64,000 nucleotides of DNA. Source: Streptomyces bungoensis (GTDB lineage: Bacteria > Actinomycetota > Actinomycetes > Streptomycetales > Streptomycetaceae). A program made the translations under genes and the position numbers. Under the pieces are notes generated by a model. That model saw only the letters and a list, made by a program, of their open reading frames with translations. It was not told the origin of the DNA and made no database searches. The stretch's first letter is position 1. Each line of letters opens with the position of its first letter. The DNA lies in assembly GCF_001514215.1 (NCBI RefSeq), contig NZ_KQ948852.1:646747-710746 (forward strand). The letters run 5' to 3'. Shown piece by piece: positions 7,983-16,843 of this stretch.

Positions 7983-9518
7983 CTACGCCCCGGACGCCCT
8001 GCGGCGCGGCATCAGCAGGAGCGCCGCCAGCGCGACGGCGACCGGCAGGACGCTGACGATCAGCATGGTGAGGCGCAGGCCGGCGGTGAAGTCCAGCCCG
8101 AGGTTCAGTCCCGAGGCCTGACGGAGCAGGTTCGGGTCGTACACGGTCAGGCCCGGGCTGTGCGCCATCCCGCTGCGCACCGCGTCCACGGCCTGCTGGG
8201 CCTCGGTCGCCGACAGGCCGCGCGCCTGCGCGTCGGCCAGCCACTGCCGGTGGAAGAAGGTGTTCAGCAGCAGGAGGTAGACGGCGGGCCCGAAGGCGGA
8301 GCCGGTCACCGCGAAGCCCATCTGCACCGAGGCCACCGTGCCGGAACGCCCCGGCGGCGCCTGGGACAGGACCGTTTCGGACACCGAGGCCGAGGCGACC
8401 ACCGACCCGAGGTTGCACAGCCAGATCGTCGGCACGAGCAGCCACACCGCCATCTTCGGGCCGGCGGTGCCCGCCAGCAGCAGCCCACTCGCCGCCATCA
8501 CCAGCAGGCCGGTGACCATCACCGGCCGCGGGGTGTACTTCTCGATCAGGCGCCCGGCCCCGATCACGGCACCGGCGATCAGCACGGTGCCGGGCAGGTA
8601 CAGCAGGCCGATGCTCTCGGGGGACAGGTCCAGGATCGCGCTGCCGAACTGCCCCAGGACGATGCTGAGCCCGGCGATCAGGAAGTTGAGCGTGAGGGTC
8701 GCCGCGAGGGCCACGCAGAAGGGCGCGCTGCGGAACAGCCCCAGGTCCAGGGCGGGGTCGGGGGCGCGGCGCTCGCGCAGCACGAAGAGCACGAGGGTGA
8801 CCGTGCCGACCAGCAGCGGCACCCAGGTCTGGGGCCGGGACACGCCGTTCTGGGCCGCGGCGAGACCGACGACGAGGCCCAGCAGGGTCACCCCGATCAG
8901 GGAGACACCGGGCAGGTCGAGGTGACGGCCCGGCTGGGCGGGTGACTCCTTGACGTACCGGGCGGTCAGCCAGAGCGAGACCAGGCACAGGACCGGCGCG
9001 ATCAGGAAGAGGAACCGCCAGCCGACGACCGACACCGCCCAGCCCGTGAACGCGGGTGTCACCCCGCACAGGAGCACGTCGACGGCCATCAGCACACCGA
9101 TGGCCACCGGCCGCCTCTCCGGCGGCACGGACACCTTCAGCAGGGCCAGCGGCACGCCCAGCAGCGCGGTCATGCCCAGCCCGGTCAGGAAGCGCATCGC
9201 CAGCAGGAAGCCGAAGCCGGGAGACAGCGTGGAGAGCAGGTCGACGACCGTGACGACGCTCAGCCCCGTCATCAGCAGCCGCTTGAGCCCGACGGCGTCC
9301 CCGAGCCTGCCCGCGGCGAGGACGGAGGCGGCCATCACCAGCGTCGCCGCTCCCCCGAGCAGCCCGACGGCCTGCGGCGGCACGTGCAGGCCCCGGCTCA
9401 CCTCCGGCAGGTTCAGGCTGAGCACCAGCGGGTCGACGACCGTCACCGTGAACGCCAGGGCAAGCCCGAGCACGACCGGCAGGAGCGGCGTGTGGTCGCG
9501 TGACCCGGCTGCCGGCAC
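7983..9518 (-). CDS. MFS transporter, DHA2-like (14 membrane helices)
   Basis: A 511-residue major facilitator protein with about 14 predicted membrane segments. TVVDPLVLSLNLPEV in helix 1 and a GRLGDAVGLKRLLM loop match motif A between helices 2 and 3. These features fit drug/proton antiporters of the DHA2 (EmrB/QacA) family acting in the cytoplasmic membrane. The GTG start at 9518 has a GGGAGG site 6 bases upstream. A large loop before the last helix (SATEAQQAVDAVRSGMAHSPG) is the usual DHA2 extracytoplasmic insertion. No regulator is adjacent, and the substrate is unknown. Confidence 0.85.
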   Translation of the reverse strand: MPAAGSRDHTPLLPVVLGLALAFTVTVVDPLVLSLNLPEVSRGLHVPPQAVGLLGGAATLVMAASVLAAGRLGDAVGLKRLLMTGLSVVTVVDLLSTLSPGFGFLLAMRFLTGLGMTALLGVPLALLKVSVPPERRPVAIGVLMAVDVLLCGVTPAFTGWAVSVVGWRFLFLIAPVLCLVSLWLTARYVKESPAQPGRHLDLPGVSLIGVTLLGLVVGLAAAQNGVSRPQTWVPLLVGTVTLVLFVLRERRAPDPALDLGLFRSAPFCVALAATLTLNFLIAGLSIVLGQFGSAILDLSPESIGLLYLPGTVLIAGAVIGAGRLIEKYTPRPVMVTGLLVMAASGLLLAGTAGPKMAVWLLVPTIWLCNLGSVVASASVSETVLSQAPPGRSGTVASVQMGFAVTGSAFGPAVYLLLLNTFFHRQWLADAQARGLSATEAQQAVDAVRSGMAHSPGLTVYDPNLLRQASGLNLGLDFTAGLRLTMLIVSVLPVAVALAALLLMPRRRASGA

Positions 9519-9797
9519 CGCGACACCTCCCGTGCTCCCACGTCACATGAGGCTCGACGCTAACGCGGCCATCCCGCGCCACCGGCCCGTCCGGCCCCGA
9601 CGCGCGCGGAAGCCCGGCGTTCGGCCCAGCGGGGGCCCGCTCCGGGAGCGGTCCCCGCGTCACGGCGGCCCGCGGACCCGGCCCGCCCGGGTCGCTGCCG
9701 CCGGGCGGATGTGCGAGAAGGCGACTGCTGGATACAGTCATCCCGTCACACCTGGTTGTGGGGACAGCCAGAGCGCGTTGGGGAGGGCCCGCACCAC

Positions 9798-11858
9798 ATG
9801 AGTCGTCGCTCCAGTGGCATGGTCGGCATCTGGGCCGAGATGCAGAGGCAGCAGCAGCGCCAGATGGAGGCCGAGGCCAGACGACGCCGGCAGGAGGCCC
9901 AGCAGGAGCGGGCCCACCAGCGGCGGGCCGCCCAGAGCTACCGCGAGTACCGGCAGGCGGAGGCCATGCGCCGCACCGGGGAACTGGACGCCCAGGTCGC
10001 GTCGCTGCAGGGTCTGCTGGCCTCGGGATGCCAGGCTCCGCCCTTCCGGGCTTCGGCTCTGCTGCGTTCGGAGGAGATCGCGCCCTTCGCGCCGGGTGCG
10101 CTGGCCCAGCCCGTTCCGCTGCCGGTCTTCGATCACTACCAGACGCAGAGCGGGTGGACCGCCGGCCGCCGCGCCCAGGCGCAGGCGGAGGCCCGGGCGC
10201 GCTTCGAGCGGGACTGGCACGCGGCCCAGGCGGCGGAGGCGCGGCGGCGGCAGCAACTGGCGGAGTACCAGCGGCAGTACCAGAACTGGGCCGACACCCG
10301 GTCGGCCGAGGTGCGGCGGCACAACGCCGGCGTCACCGAACTGACCGAGGGGGTGCGGCGCCGCGATCCCGACGCCGTGATCGAGTACTTCTCCGCCGCG
10401 CTCTACGCCTCGACCGCGTGGCCGGAGGGGTTCCCGCGTCAGGTGGCGGCGGCGTACGACGCGGCGGCGGGACAGCTGGTCCTGGACTGGGAGCTGCCCG
10501 GCTGCGACGTGATTCCCGAGGTGAAGTCCGTCCGGTACGTGTCCGGAGCGGACCAGGACAAGGAGACCCCCCGGCCGGTCGGGCAGCGCCGCGCCCTGTA
10601 CCGGGAGGTCCTCGCCCAGTGCATGCTGCTCGTCCTGCACGAACTCTTCGCCGCGGACGAGGCGGGCGCGCTGGAGTCGGTGAGCTTGAACGGGTTCGTG
10701 GACGGGCACGACCCGACGACGGGCCGGCCGGGCCCCGTCTACCTGGCGACGGTGATGGCCGCCCGCTCGACGTTCCGCGACCTGCACCTGGCGCAGGTGG
10801 ACGCCTGCAGTTGCCTGGCCGACGCCCTGCGCGGCCAGCTCTCGGCCCGCCCCGACCAGCTCACCCCGGTGCGGCCGGGCCGCCGGCCGCAGGAGGTCGG
10901 GAACCGGGTGGTCACGCACGGCGGCGACGACGAGCCCGACCTGTACGAGATGGACCCGATCGCCTTCGAGAACCTCGTCGCCGACCTCTTCCGCGCCATG
11001 GGGATGCAGGCGGTCACCACCCAGCGCTCGAACGACGGCGGCGTGGACGTCGACGCGCTGGACCCGGCACCGATCCGGGGCGGCAAGATCGTCGTGCAGG
11101 TCAAGCGCTACCGCAACACGGTGCCGCCGACCGCGGTGCGCGACCTGTACGGAACCGTGCAGGACACCGGCGCCAACAAGGGCGTCCTCGTGACGACCTC
11201 GCGGTTCGGCCCCGGCTCGCACACCTTCGCCAACGGCAAGCCGCTGGAACTGGTCTCGGGAGCCGAACTCGTCGACCTGCTGCACCGTCACGGCCTGCCC
11301 GGACGGCTGGGAGGCGGTGCCCGCCGGACCACGGCGCAGCCGACGCCCACGGTTGCGGACACCCGGCTGCCCGAGGACTACAGCATCCTCGGCATGTCGT
11401 GGACCGGAGGCGTCGCGCTGGACGTGTGCGCGCTCGTCTGCCGTGGCGACCGCGTCCTCAGCGACGACCACTTCGTCTTCTACAACAACCCGCAGACCCC
11501 GGACGGTTCCGTGCGGGCCCTTCCCGCCACCGCACCCGACAAGGCCGCCGTCCGCGTCTCCTTCGACGGGTTGCCGGCCGAGGCCGACCGGTTCGTCCTG
11601 GTGGCCGCGATCGACCCGGAGGTCAATCCGGACGCCGACCTCTCCGGCTTCACGGACGCCCGCATCCGCCTGCTCGACCCGACGCTGGCGGAGCAGGGGT
11701 GCCTGGACGTCTCCGACGGCCGGCCGCACGAGACCGCCCTGGTCCTCGGCTCGTTCCGCCGGAGGGCGAACGGGGACTGGGACTTCGTCCTGGGCGGCCG
11801 GGGCTACCCGGGCGGCCTGGAGGAACTCGTGCGGGACTTCGGAATCGAGGTCGAGTAG
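9798..11858 (+). CDS. Coiled-coil / Mrr-type restriction endonuclease / TerD fusion protein
   Basis: A 686-residue three-part protein. Residues about 10-185 are rich in Gln/Arg/Glu/Ala and form long helices or coiled coil. A middle part of unknown fold follows. About 385-500 is an Mrr-like nuclease: FENLVADLFRAMG, GGVDVDAL (catalytic Asp) and VVQVKRY (the QxK motif). About 526-686 is a TerD domain: DYSILGMSWTGG, HFVFYNN, and the closing GYPGGLEELVRDFGIEV. One Asp of the usual TerD DxD metal site is replaced (LDVCAL). TerD proteins bind calcium in tellurite/stress and phage-response systems, and Mrr domains cut modified DNA. The start at ATG 9798 has GGAGGG upstream. A kinase-like gene follows 28 bases later. 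The domain calls are strong; the joint role is inferred as stress-gated DNA processing or defence. Confidence 0.85.
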   Translation: MSRRSSGMVGIWAEMQRQQQRQMEAEARRRRQEAQQERAHQRRAAQSYREYRQAEAMRRTGELDAQVASLQGLLASGCQAPPFRASALLRSEEIAPFAPGALAQPVPLPVFDHYQTQSGWTAGRRAQAQAEARARFERDWHAAQAAEARRRQQLAEYQRQYQNWADTRSAEVRRHNAGVTELTEGVRRRDPDAVIEYFSAALYASTAWPEGFPRQVAAAYDAAAGQLVLDWELPGCDVIPEVKSVRYVSGADQDKETPRPVGQRRALYREVLAQCMLLVLHELFAADEAGALESVSLNGFVDGHDPTTGRPGPVYLATVMAARSTFRDLHLAQVDACSCLADALRGQLSARPDQLTPVRPGRRPQEVGNRVVTHGGDDEPDLYEMDPIAFENLVADLFRAMGMQAVTTQRSNDGGVDVDALDPAPIRGGKIVVQVKRYRNTVPPTAVRDLYGTVQDTGANKGVLVTTSRFGPGSHTFANGKPLELVSGAELVDLLHRHGLPGRLGGGARRTTAQPTPTVADTRLPEDYSILGMSWTGGVALDVCALVCRGDRVLSDDHFVFYNNPQTPDGSVRALPATAPDKAAVRVSFDGLPAEADRFVLVAAIDPEVNPDADLSGFTDARIRLLDPTLAEQGCLDVSDGRPHETALVLGSFRRRANGDWDFVLGGRGYPGGLEELVRDFGIEVE

Positions 11859-11886
11859 CCGGCCGCGTGTCCGCTAGGTTCCGACG

Positions 11887-12882
11887 ATGCGAAAGCTCGC
11901 GGAGATCGAGGACCTGTCGGGACTGGTGCGCACCGCGCTGGGGCCGGGCTGCCGCGCGGTCGCGGTGGACCGGCTGCGCGGCGGCAGCAAGAAGGGGGTG
12001 TACCGGGTCCGGGTCGACGGTGCGCCCCTGGGCAGCGTGATCGTCTACAGCTGGGCCGAGGCGGAGAACTTCTGGCCCGCCGAGCGCGGGACCGACTCCG
12101 CCGACCCGTTCGCCCCCGCCTCGGGTCTCGCCCCGTTCCTGGCCGCCCGGCGGAGCCTGGACGGCCTGGGCGTGAGAGTCCCGCGGATCTTCCTGGCGGA
12201 CGGCGGCCGGCTCCGTCACCGGGCGGACGTGGCCGTGGTCGAGGACGTCTCCGAGGACACGCTCGAAGCGCTCTTCGCGAGCGACCCCGCCCGCGCGGCC
12301 GCGGCCCTGAGGGACCTGGCCACGGTGACGGACCGCATGCACCGGCACCGCGTCGCGCGGTACGGCCGGGTGGACCTGTTGGAGCGGGGCGGCACGGCGA
12401 GCGGGGTCTCCTGCGAGCAGCTGGTCCTCGACCGCGCCCTGCGCGACCTCGGCGAAGCCTCGGAACGGGACCGCAGGATCGCCGCGGTGCACGGTCGGCT
12501 GCGCGACCGCCTCCACGGCCTGGCCGCACTGGTGACCCCCCGTGCCGAACACGGCCTGATCCACGGGGAGCTGGGGCCCGACCACGTCCTGGTCGACGCC
12601 GCCGGGCACGCGGTGCTGATCGACGTCGAGGGCCTCATGCACTTCGACGTCGAGTGGGAACACGTGTTCCTCCGGCTCCGCTTCGGCGCGCACTACCCCG
12701 TGCTGTCCCGGCCCGGTCTCGACCCGCGGCGGCTGGACCTCTACGCGCTCGCCCTGCACCTGTCCCTGGTCGCCGGGCCGCTGCGGCTGCTCGACGGCGA
12801 CTTCCCCGACCGGGACACCATGCTCCGGATCGTCGAGCACAACCTGACGGAAGCCCTGGCGCTCCTTCCCCGACGTCCCTGA
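11887..12882 (+). CDS. Aminoglycoside phosphotransferase (APH)-like kinase
   Basis: A 331-residue protein of the APH/choline-kinase fold. RLRGGSKKGVYRVRV resembles the N-lobe nucleotide loop, LIHGELGPDHVLVD is the catalytic loop and VLIDVEGL the metal-binding loop. The usual HGDxxxxN is HGELGPDH here, with Glu for the catalytic Asp and His for Asn, so activity towards antibiotics should not be assumed. It follows the nuclease-TerD gene by 28 bases on the same strand and is probably cotranscribed, which makes a small-molecule or protein kinase role in that system plausible. The ATG start follows a weak ribosome site. Confidence 0.8.
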   Translation: MRKLAEIEDLSGLVRTALGPGCRAVAVDRLRGGSKKGVYRVRVDGAPLGSVIVYSWAEAENFWPAERGTDSADPFAPASGLAPFLAARRSLDGLGVRVPRIFLADGGRLRHRADVAVVEDVSEDTLEALFASDPARAAAALRDLATVTDRMHRHRVARYGRVDLLERGGTASGVSCEQLVLDRALRDLGEASERDRRIAAVHGRLRDRLHGLAALVTPRAEHGLIHGELGPDHVLVDAAGHAVLIDVEGLMHFDVEWEHVFLRLRFGAHYPVLSRPGLDPRRLDLYALALHLSLVAGPLRLLDGDFPDRDTMLRIVEHNLTEALALLPRRP

Positions 12883-12965
12883 CGGACGGTGCCGTTCCCG
12901 GGCCGCGGCCGGACATCGCCGCACGCCCTCTTGGCACGTCGCCCCGGTTGCCCAACACTGTGCCG

Positions 12966-13448
12966 ATGACGCAGCGCGTGGAGTTGGCGACCGTGATGGA
13001 CCGGCTGGCCGTGGACGACGTGGTGACCGACTACGCGGGAGCGGTGGACGACGGTGACTGGACCGCGTACCGGGAGCTGTTCACCGCGGACGGGCGGGCC
13101 GACTACCGGTCCGCCGGCGGTATCGAGGGCGAGGCCGGGCAGGTGGCCGGGTGGCTCGCGCAGAGTCTGGCGGTGTTCGCGACGCGGCAGCACCTGATCG
13201 TCAACCGCCGGGTGCGGTTCGGGGTGCTGGAGCACGACACCGGGGACACCGCCCGGGTGCGGGCCGACTACCTCAACCCGATGCGGCTCACGGCCGCCGG
13301 CGACCGCGGGGCGCCGGACCTGGAGTGCGGGGGCCGGTACGACTTCGGTCTGCTGCGCACACGGGAGGGCTGGCGGCTGCGCGAGGTCGTCGTGCACGAG
13401 AAGTGGCGCCGGACGCAGGAGCGCAGGCCGGTGGGGGTGACCGGCTGA
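12966..13448 (+). CDS. SnoaL-like / NTF2-fold protein
   Basis: A 160-residue protein with the nuclear-transport-factor-2-like fold: LAVDDVVTDYAGAVDDGDWTAYRELFTADG is the typical helix-cone opening, followed by strands ending in GWRLREVVVHEKW. Such folds include SnoaL-like cyclases, small dehydratases and ketosteroid isomerase relatives, and often just bind ligands. No catalytic set can be assigned. ATG 12966 was chosen because all conservation begins there and the longer reading frame enters the kinase gene. Confidence is good for the fold and low for function. Confidence 0.8.
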   Translation: MTQRVELATVMDRLAVDDVVTDYAGAVDDGDWTAYRELFTADGRADYRSAGGIEGEAGQVAGWLAQSLAVFATRQHLIVNRRVRFGVLEHDTGDTARVRADYLNPMRLTAAGDRGAPDLECGGRYDFGLLRTREGWRLREVVVHEKWRRTQERRPVGVTG

Positions 13449-13551
13449 GGAGGCCGGGGACCCGCCCGGCCGCCCGGAGGGGACCGCGTGCCCTGTCGGA
13501 GATCGCTTCCGGCGCGCACACTGGAGCCAGCCCTGGGTAGGGAGACTTCCC

Positions 13552-15126
13552 ATGAGGACGATCGACCGCTGGCTGACCTCCCCGTGGCGGCGCTCGGGTG
13601 CCGCCGCGCTCGCCGGTGCCCTGCCCGTGCTCGCGTTCCCGGCGCCTTCGCTGTGGTGGTTCGCGTACGTCGCCCTGGTGCCCTGGATGCTGCTCGCCCG
13701 CTCGGCGCAGACCGGCCGGCGGGCCGCCTTCGACGGCTGGTGCGGCGGGTTCGGGTTCATGGTGGCCGTGCACCACTGGCTGCTGCCGAGCCTGCACGTG
13801 TTCATCTTCCTGATAGCCGGGCTGCTGAGCGTCCTGTGGGCGCCCTGGGGGTGGCTCGTGCGCAGGTTCCTCGGCGGGACGCCTCCGCCCGGGCGGTGCG
13901 CGGCCGGGCTGCTGGTGCTGCCGTCGGCGTGGCTGGCGGTGGAGCTGGTGCGCTCCTGGCAGGGGCTCGGCGGGCCCTGGGGGATGCTCGGCTCCAGCCA
14001 GTGGCAGGTGGGACCGGCGTTGCGGCTGGCCTCGGTCGGCGGGGTGTGGCTGATCAGCTTCCTGGTGGTGGCCGTCAACGTGGCGGTCGCGGTCCTGGTG
14101 GCCGTGCGCCGCTCGCGCGTGCCGGCCGTGGCCGGTCTGGTCGCCGCGGCCGCGGCGGCCTCCGCCGCCTGGGCGTGGGCACCGCGCCCGCACCCGGACG
14201 GGCGGGTGCGGATCGCCGTGGTGCAGCCCGGGATCGTGGCCGGGCGCGACAGCCCCGCGAAGCGGTTCGACCGCGAAGAAGAGCTGACCCGGCGGCTCGC
14301 CGGGCAGCGCGTCGACCTGGTGGTGTGGGGCGAGTCCAGCGTCGGCTACGACCTGGCCGACCGGCCCGACCTGGCCCGGCGGATCGCGGCGCTGTCCCGG
14401 CTGACCGGCGCCGACGTGCTGGTCAACGTCGACGCCCGCCGCTCCGACCGGCCCGGCATCTACAAGAGTTCCGTCCTCGTCGGCCCCGACGGCCCGACCG
14501 GTGAGCGCTACGACAAGATGCGGCTCATCCCGTTCGGCGAGTACATCCCGGCCCGGTCCGTGCTGGGCTGGGTCACCTCGATGGGCAGGGCGGCCGCCGA
14601 GGACCGGCGGCGCGGCACCGAGCAGGTGGTGATGAACGTCGGGCACCGGCTGCGGGTCGGGCCGCTGGTGTGCTTCGAGACCGCGTTCCCGGACATGAGC
14701 CGCCACCTCGCCGGGGACGGCGCGGACGTGCTCCTCGGACAGTCCTCCACCTCCACCTTCCAGGGCAGCTGGGCGCCGGAGCAGCACGCCTCGCTGGCCG
14801 CGCTGCGGGCTGCGGAGACCGGCCGCCCGATGGTGCACGCGACGCTGACCGGCGTCTCCGCCGTCTACGGCCCGGCCGGGCAGCGCCTGGGGCCGTGGCT
14901 CGGCACGGACGCGAGCACCGCCCGCGTGTACGAGGTACCGCTGGCGCACGGTGTGACGCCGTACGTCCGCTACGGCGACTGGACCGTGCACGCCGCGCTG
15001 CTGGTCCTGGCCGCGCTGTGCGCGGTGGAGGGCGGACGGACGCTCAGGTTGCGGCGGACGGGCCGAGAACCGCTTCCACGACCCGCTCGCACAGTTCGTG
15101 AGTCGCCAGCGCGTCACGGGCACTGA
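13552..15126 (+). CDS. lnt: Apolipoprotein N-acyltransferase
   Basis: A 524-residue membrane enzyme that N-acylates the lipid-modified Cys of lipoproteins. About five to six N-terminal membrane helices are followed by a nitrilase-like domain from about residue 218. The catalytic triad is present: Glu261 (VVWGESS), Lys322 (YDKMRLIPFGEY) and Cys374 (PLVCFETAFP). The ATG at 13552 has AGGGAG 8 bases upstream. Streptomyces are known to triacylate lipoproteins, and this window encodes several possible substrates (for example the 17.5, 20.9, 26.3 and 46.1 kb genes). The last 83 bases overlap the convergent Gfo/Idh gene. Confidence 0.93.
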   Translation: MRTIDRWLTSPWRRSGAAALAGALPVLAFPAPSLWWFAYVALVPWMLLARSAQTGRRAAFDGWCGGFGFMVAVHHWLLPSLHVFIFLIAGLLSVLWAPWGWLVRRFLGGTPPPGRCAAGLLVLPSAWLAVELVRSWQGLGGPWGMLGSSQWQVGPALRLASVGGVWLISFLVVAVNVAVAVLVAVRRSRVPAVAGLVAAAAAASAAWAWAPRPHPDGRVRIAVVQPGIVAGRDSPAKRFDREEELTRRLAGQRVDLVVWGESSVGYDLADRPDLARRIAALSRLTGADVLVNVDARRSDRPGIYKSSVLVGPDGPTGERYDKMRLIPFGEYIPARSVLGWVTSMGRAAAEDRRRGTEQVVMNVGHRLRVGPLVCFETAFPDMSRHLAGDGADVLLGQSSTSTFQGSWAPEQHASLAALRAAETGRPMVHATLTGVSAVYGPAGQRLGPWLGTDASTARVYEVPLAHGVTPYVRYGDWTVHAALLVLAALCAVEGGRTLRLRRTGREPLPRPARTVRESPARHGH

Positions 15127-15955
15127 GCACCGTGCCCGCGCGCACGGCGTCGAGGAAGGCGAGGACGGCCTGCTCGATGCCGCGCTGCCGGGCCACCGGC
15201 ACCCAGTCGCCGCGCCGCCGCACCGTCGGCTGGCCCTTGTGGTCGACGACCTCGGCGAGGTTGACCACCTGGCGCTTGGTGTCCTGCCCGGAGACCTCCA
15301 GGATCTCCTCCGCCGAGCCGCTGAGCCGGTTCATCACGCCGAGCGCGGTGAAGCCGTCGCCGGCGAGCTGGAGCACCACGTGGTGCAGCAGCCCGCCCTC
15401 CGTGCGGGCGCGCACGCTGACGTCGTCGACCTGCCCCGGGACCAGGAACCGCAGGGTGTCGACCACGTGGATGAAGTCGTCGAGGATCATCGAGCGGGGC
15501 TCCTCGGGCAGCCCGACCCGGTTCTTCTGCATGAGGATCAGCTCGCGCGGGTGGTCGGCGCACTGCGCGTACCCGGGGGCGTAGCGCCGGTTGAAGCCGA
15601 CGCAGAGGGAGACGCCGCGCTCCTCGGCCAGGGCCACCAGACGCTCGGATTCGGCGAGCCTGTAGGCGAGCGGCTTGTCGACGTACGTCGGTATGCCGGC
15701 TTCGAGCAGGCGGGTGACGATCTCCGGGTGGACGGCGGTGGGCGCGTGCACGAAGGCCGCGTCCAGGCCGGTGGCGAGCAGGGAGTCCAAGGTGGTGTGC
15801 CGCCGCTCGGCGGGCAGGTGCAGGCTTCCGGCGACCCGGTCGAGGGTCGCCGGCGTCCGGGTCTGCAGGTGCAGGTCGATCCCGGGCTGGGTCGCGAGGA
15901 CCGGCAGGTAGGCCTTCTGCGCGATGTCGCCGAGTCCGATGCAGCCGACCTTCAC
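15044..15955 (-). CDS. Gfo/Idh/MocA family oxidoreductase (second copy)
   Basis: A 303-residue NAD(P)-dependent oxidoreductase, shorter than the 6.3 kb homologue. It shows GCIGLGDIAQKAYLPVL at the N-terminus, YVDKPLAYR (EKP-type Lys), and FIHVVDTLRFL in place of the usual Gfo His region. GTG 15955 has GGGGAG 5-6 bases upstream. It resembles virulence-factor/MviM-like members of the family; the substrate is unknown. Its 3' end overlaps the end of lnt on the opposite strand by 83 bases, an unusually long convergent overlap. Confidence 0.87.
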   Translation of the reverse strand: MKVGCIGLGDIAQKAYLPVLATQPGIDLHLQTRTPATLDRVAGSLHLPAERRHTTLDSLLATGLDAAFVHAPTAVHPEIVTRLLEAGIPTYVDKPLAYRLAESERLVALAEERGVSLCVGFNRRYAPGYAQCADHPRELILMQKNRVGLPEEPRSMILDDFIHVVDTLRFLVPGQVDDVSVRARTEGGLLHHVVLQLAGDGFTALGVMNRLSGSAEEILEVSGQDTKRQVVNLAEVVDHKGQPTVRRRGDWVPVARQRGIEQAVLAFLDAVRAGTVLSARDALATHELCERVVEAVLGPSAAT

Positions 15956-15965
15956 GTGCGCTCCC

Positions 15966-16262
15966 CTACCGGTTGCCTGCGGATTCCCTGCCGGAAGCAT
16001 ACGGGGGCTGCCGGCCGGCGATGCCGTCGAAGCCGCGCAGCGGCAGGGCGGGGGCGGCCCTGGACAGGGTGGCGACCGCGGTGTCGCGCACGGCGCCGGC
16101 GGTGCGGCTGCCGGCCGTGTTCAGGCGGGCGGCGCGCACGGCCCGGCGGGCGATCGCGGTCGTGCGCGGGAGCGGGGCGGCGGGGTAGGCGGCCGGGTCG
16201 CCGCCGTGGTGGGCGAGGACGACCGCGTCCTCGACGGCCTGGTCGCCGCCCTCATCGCCCTC
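15966..16262 (-). pseudogene. C-terminal remnant of an FAD-dependent monooxygenase
   Basis: The minus strand encodes GGDQAVEDAVVLAHH followed by AAYPAAPLPRTTAIARRAVRAAR and a C-terminal LPLRGFDGIAGRQPPYA. This is the standard end of PHBH-type flavin monooxygenases (the GxxQAIEDA ribityl-binding motif, the RxPRTT helix, and the end of the catalytic domain). The roughly 300 residues that should precede it, including the GxGxxG FAD fold, are absent: upstream sequence switches to a TetR gene on the other strand. There is no good start codon or ribosome site, so this is a decayed 3' fragment. Confidence 0.65.
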
Positions 16263-16843
16263 GCCCTGCTCGCCGAGCGCGGGATGCTCGGGCTGACGCA
16301 CCGGGCGGTGGACGAGGCGCGGGGCTGCCGCAGGGGTCGACGTCGAACGCGGCGCGGACCCGGCAGGCGCTGACGGAGCTCGCGGTGCGCCGGCACGCCG
16401 AGCGGGAGGCGCGGGTGCTGTCCGCCGAGGAGCTGCCCGACCCGCACGGCGGGCCCGACGCGCCGGCCGAGGGACCGGCCCTGGCGGTGCACCGCTCGCT
16501 GACCCGGGGCCGTGAGCTGCTGATCGCCCGCTGCGAACTGGTCCTGGAGGCCACCCGTCGCCCCGGGCTGCGAACCTTCTACGCCGCGACCGGCGCCGCC
16601 TTCAGGGAGCGGCTGGCGGCGATGCTGACCGCCGCCGGCTCGCCCGCCCCGGCCCGGCACGTGCTGTCGCTGGTCGCCTGGGCGGACGGCCCGATGTTCT
16701 CCCGCGCGGCCGGCTTCTTCAGCGCCGAGATGCCGGGCCCGGACGAGGTGCGCGGGGGGCTGCGGGAGCTGCCGGCGGGGATGCTGGGCGCCCGGAAATA
16801 CGCTGGTGACGAGGCGGACGGGGATGCGAGGATGCGGGCATGA
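16206..16843 (+). pseudogene. TetR family regulator, frameshifted and 5'-truncated
   Basis: The plus strand reads LLAERGMLGLTHRAVDEA, then, after a frame change near 16317-16324, GLPQGSTSNAARTRQALTELAVRRH and a TetR-type C-terminal ligand domain to 16843. Restoring one base (or removing two) in the GAGGCGCGGGG tract joins the two halves into the classic TetR helix-turn-helix. Upstream of about 16262 the apparent TetR N-terminus is merely antisense to the flavin monooxygenase remnant, so the true start is missing. Its stop overlaps the next gene's ATG (ATGA), so the regulator was once translationally coupled to it. A sequencing error could explain the frameshift but not the lost 5' end. Confidence 0.7.

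Noticed and set aside
11887..12882. APH-like gene as an antibiotic resistance determinant
   Set aside because: The catalytic loop is altered (HGELGPDH) and the gene sits in an operon with a nuclease-TerD protein, so resistance cannot be claimed.
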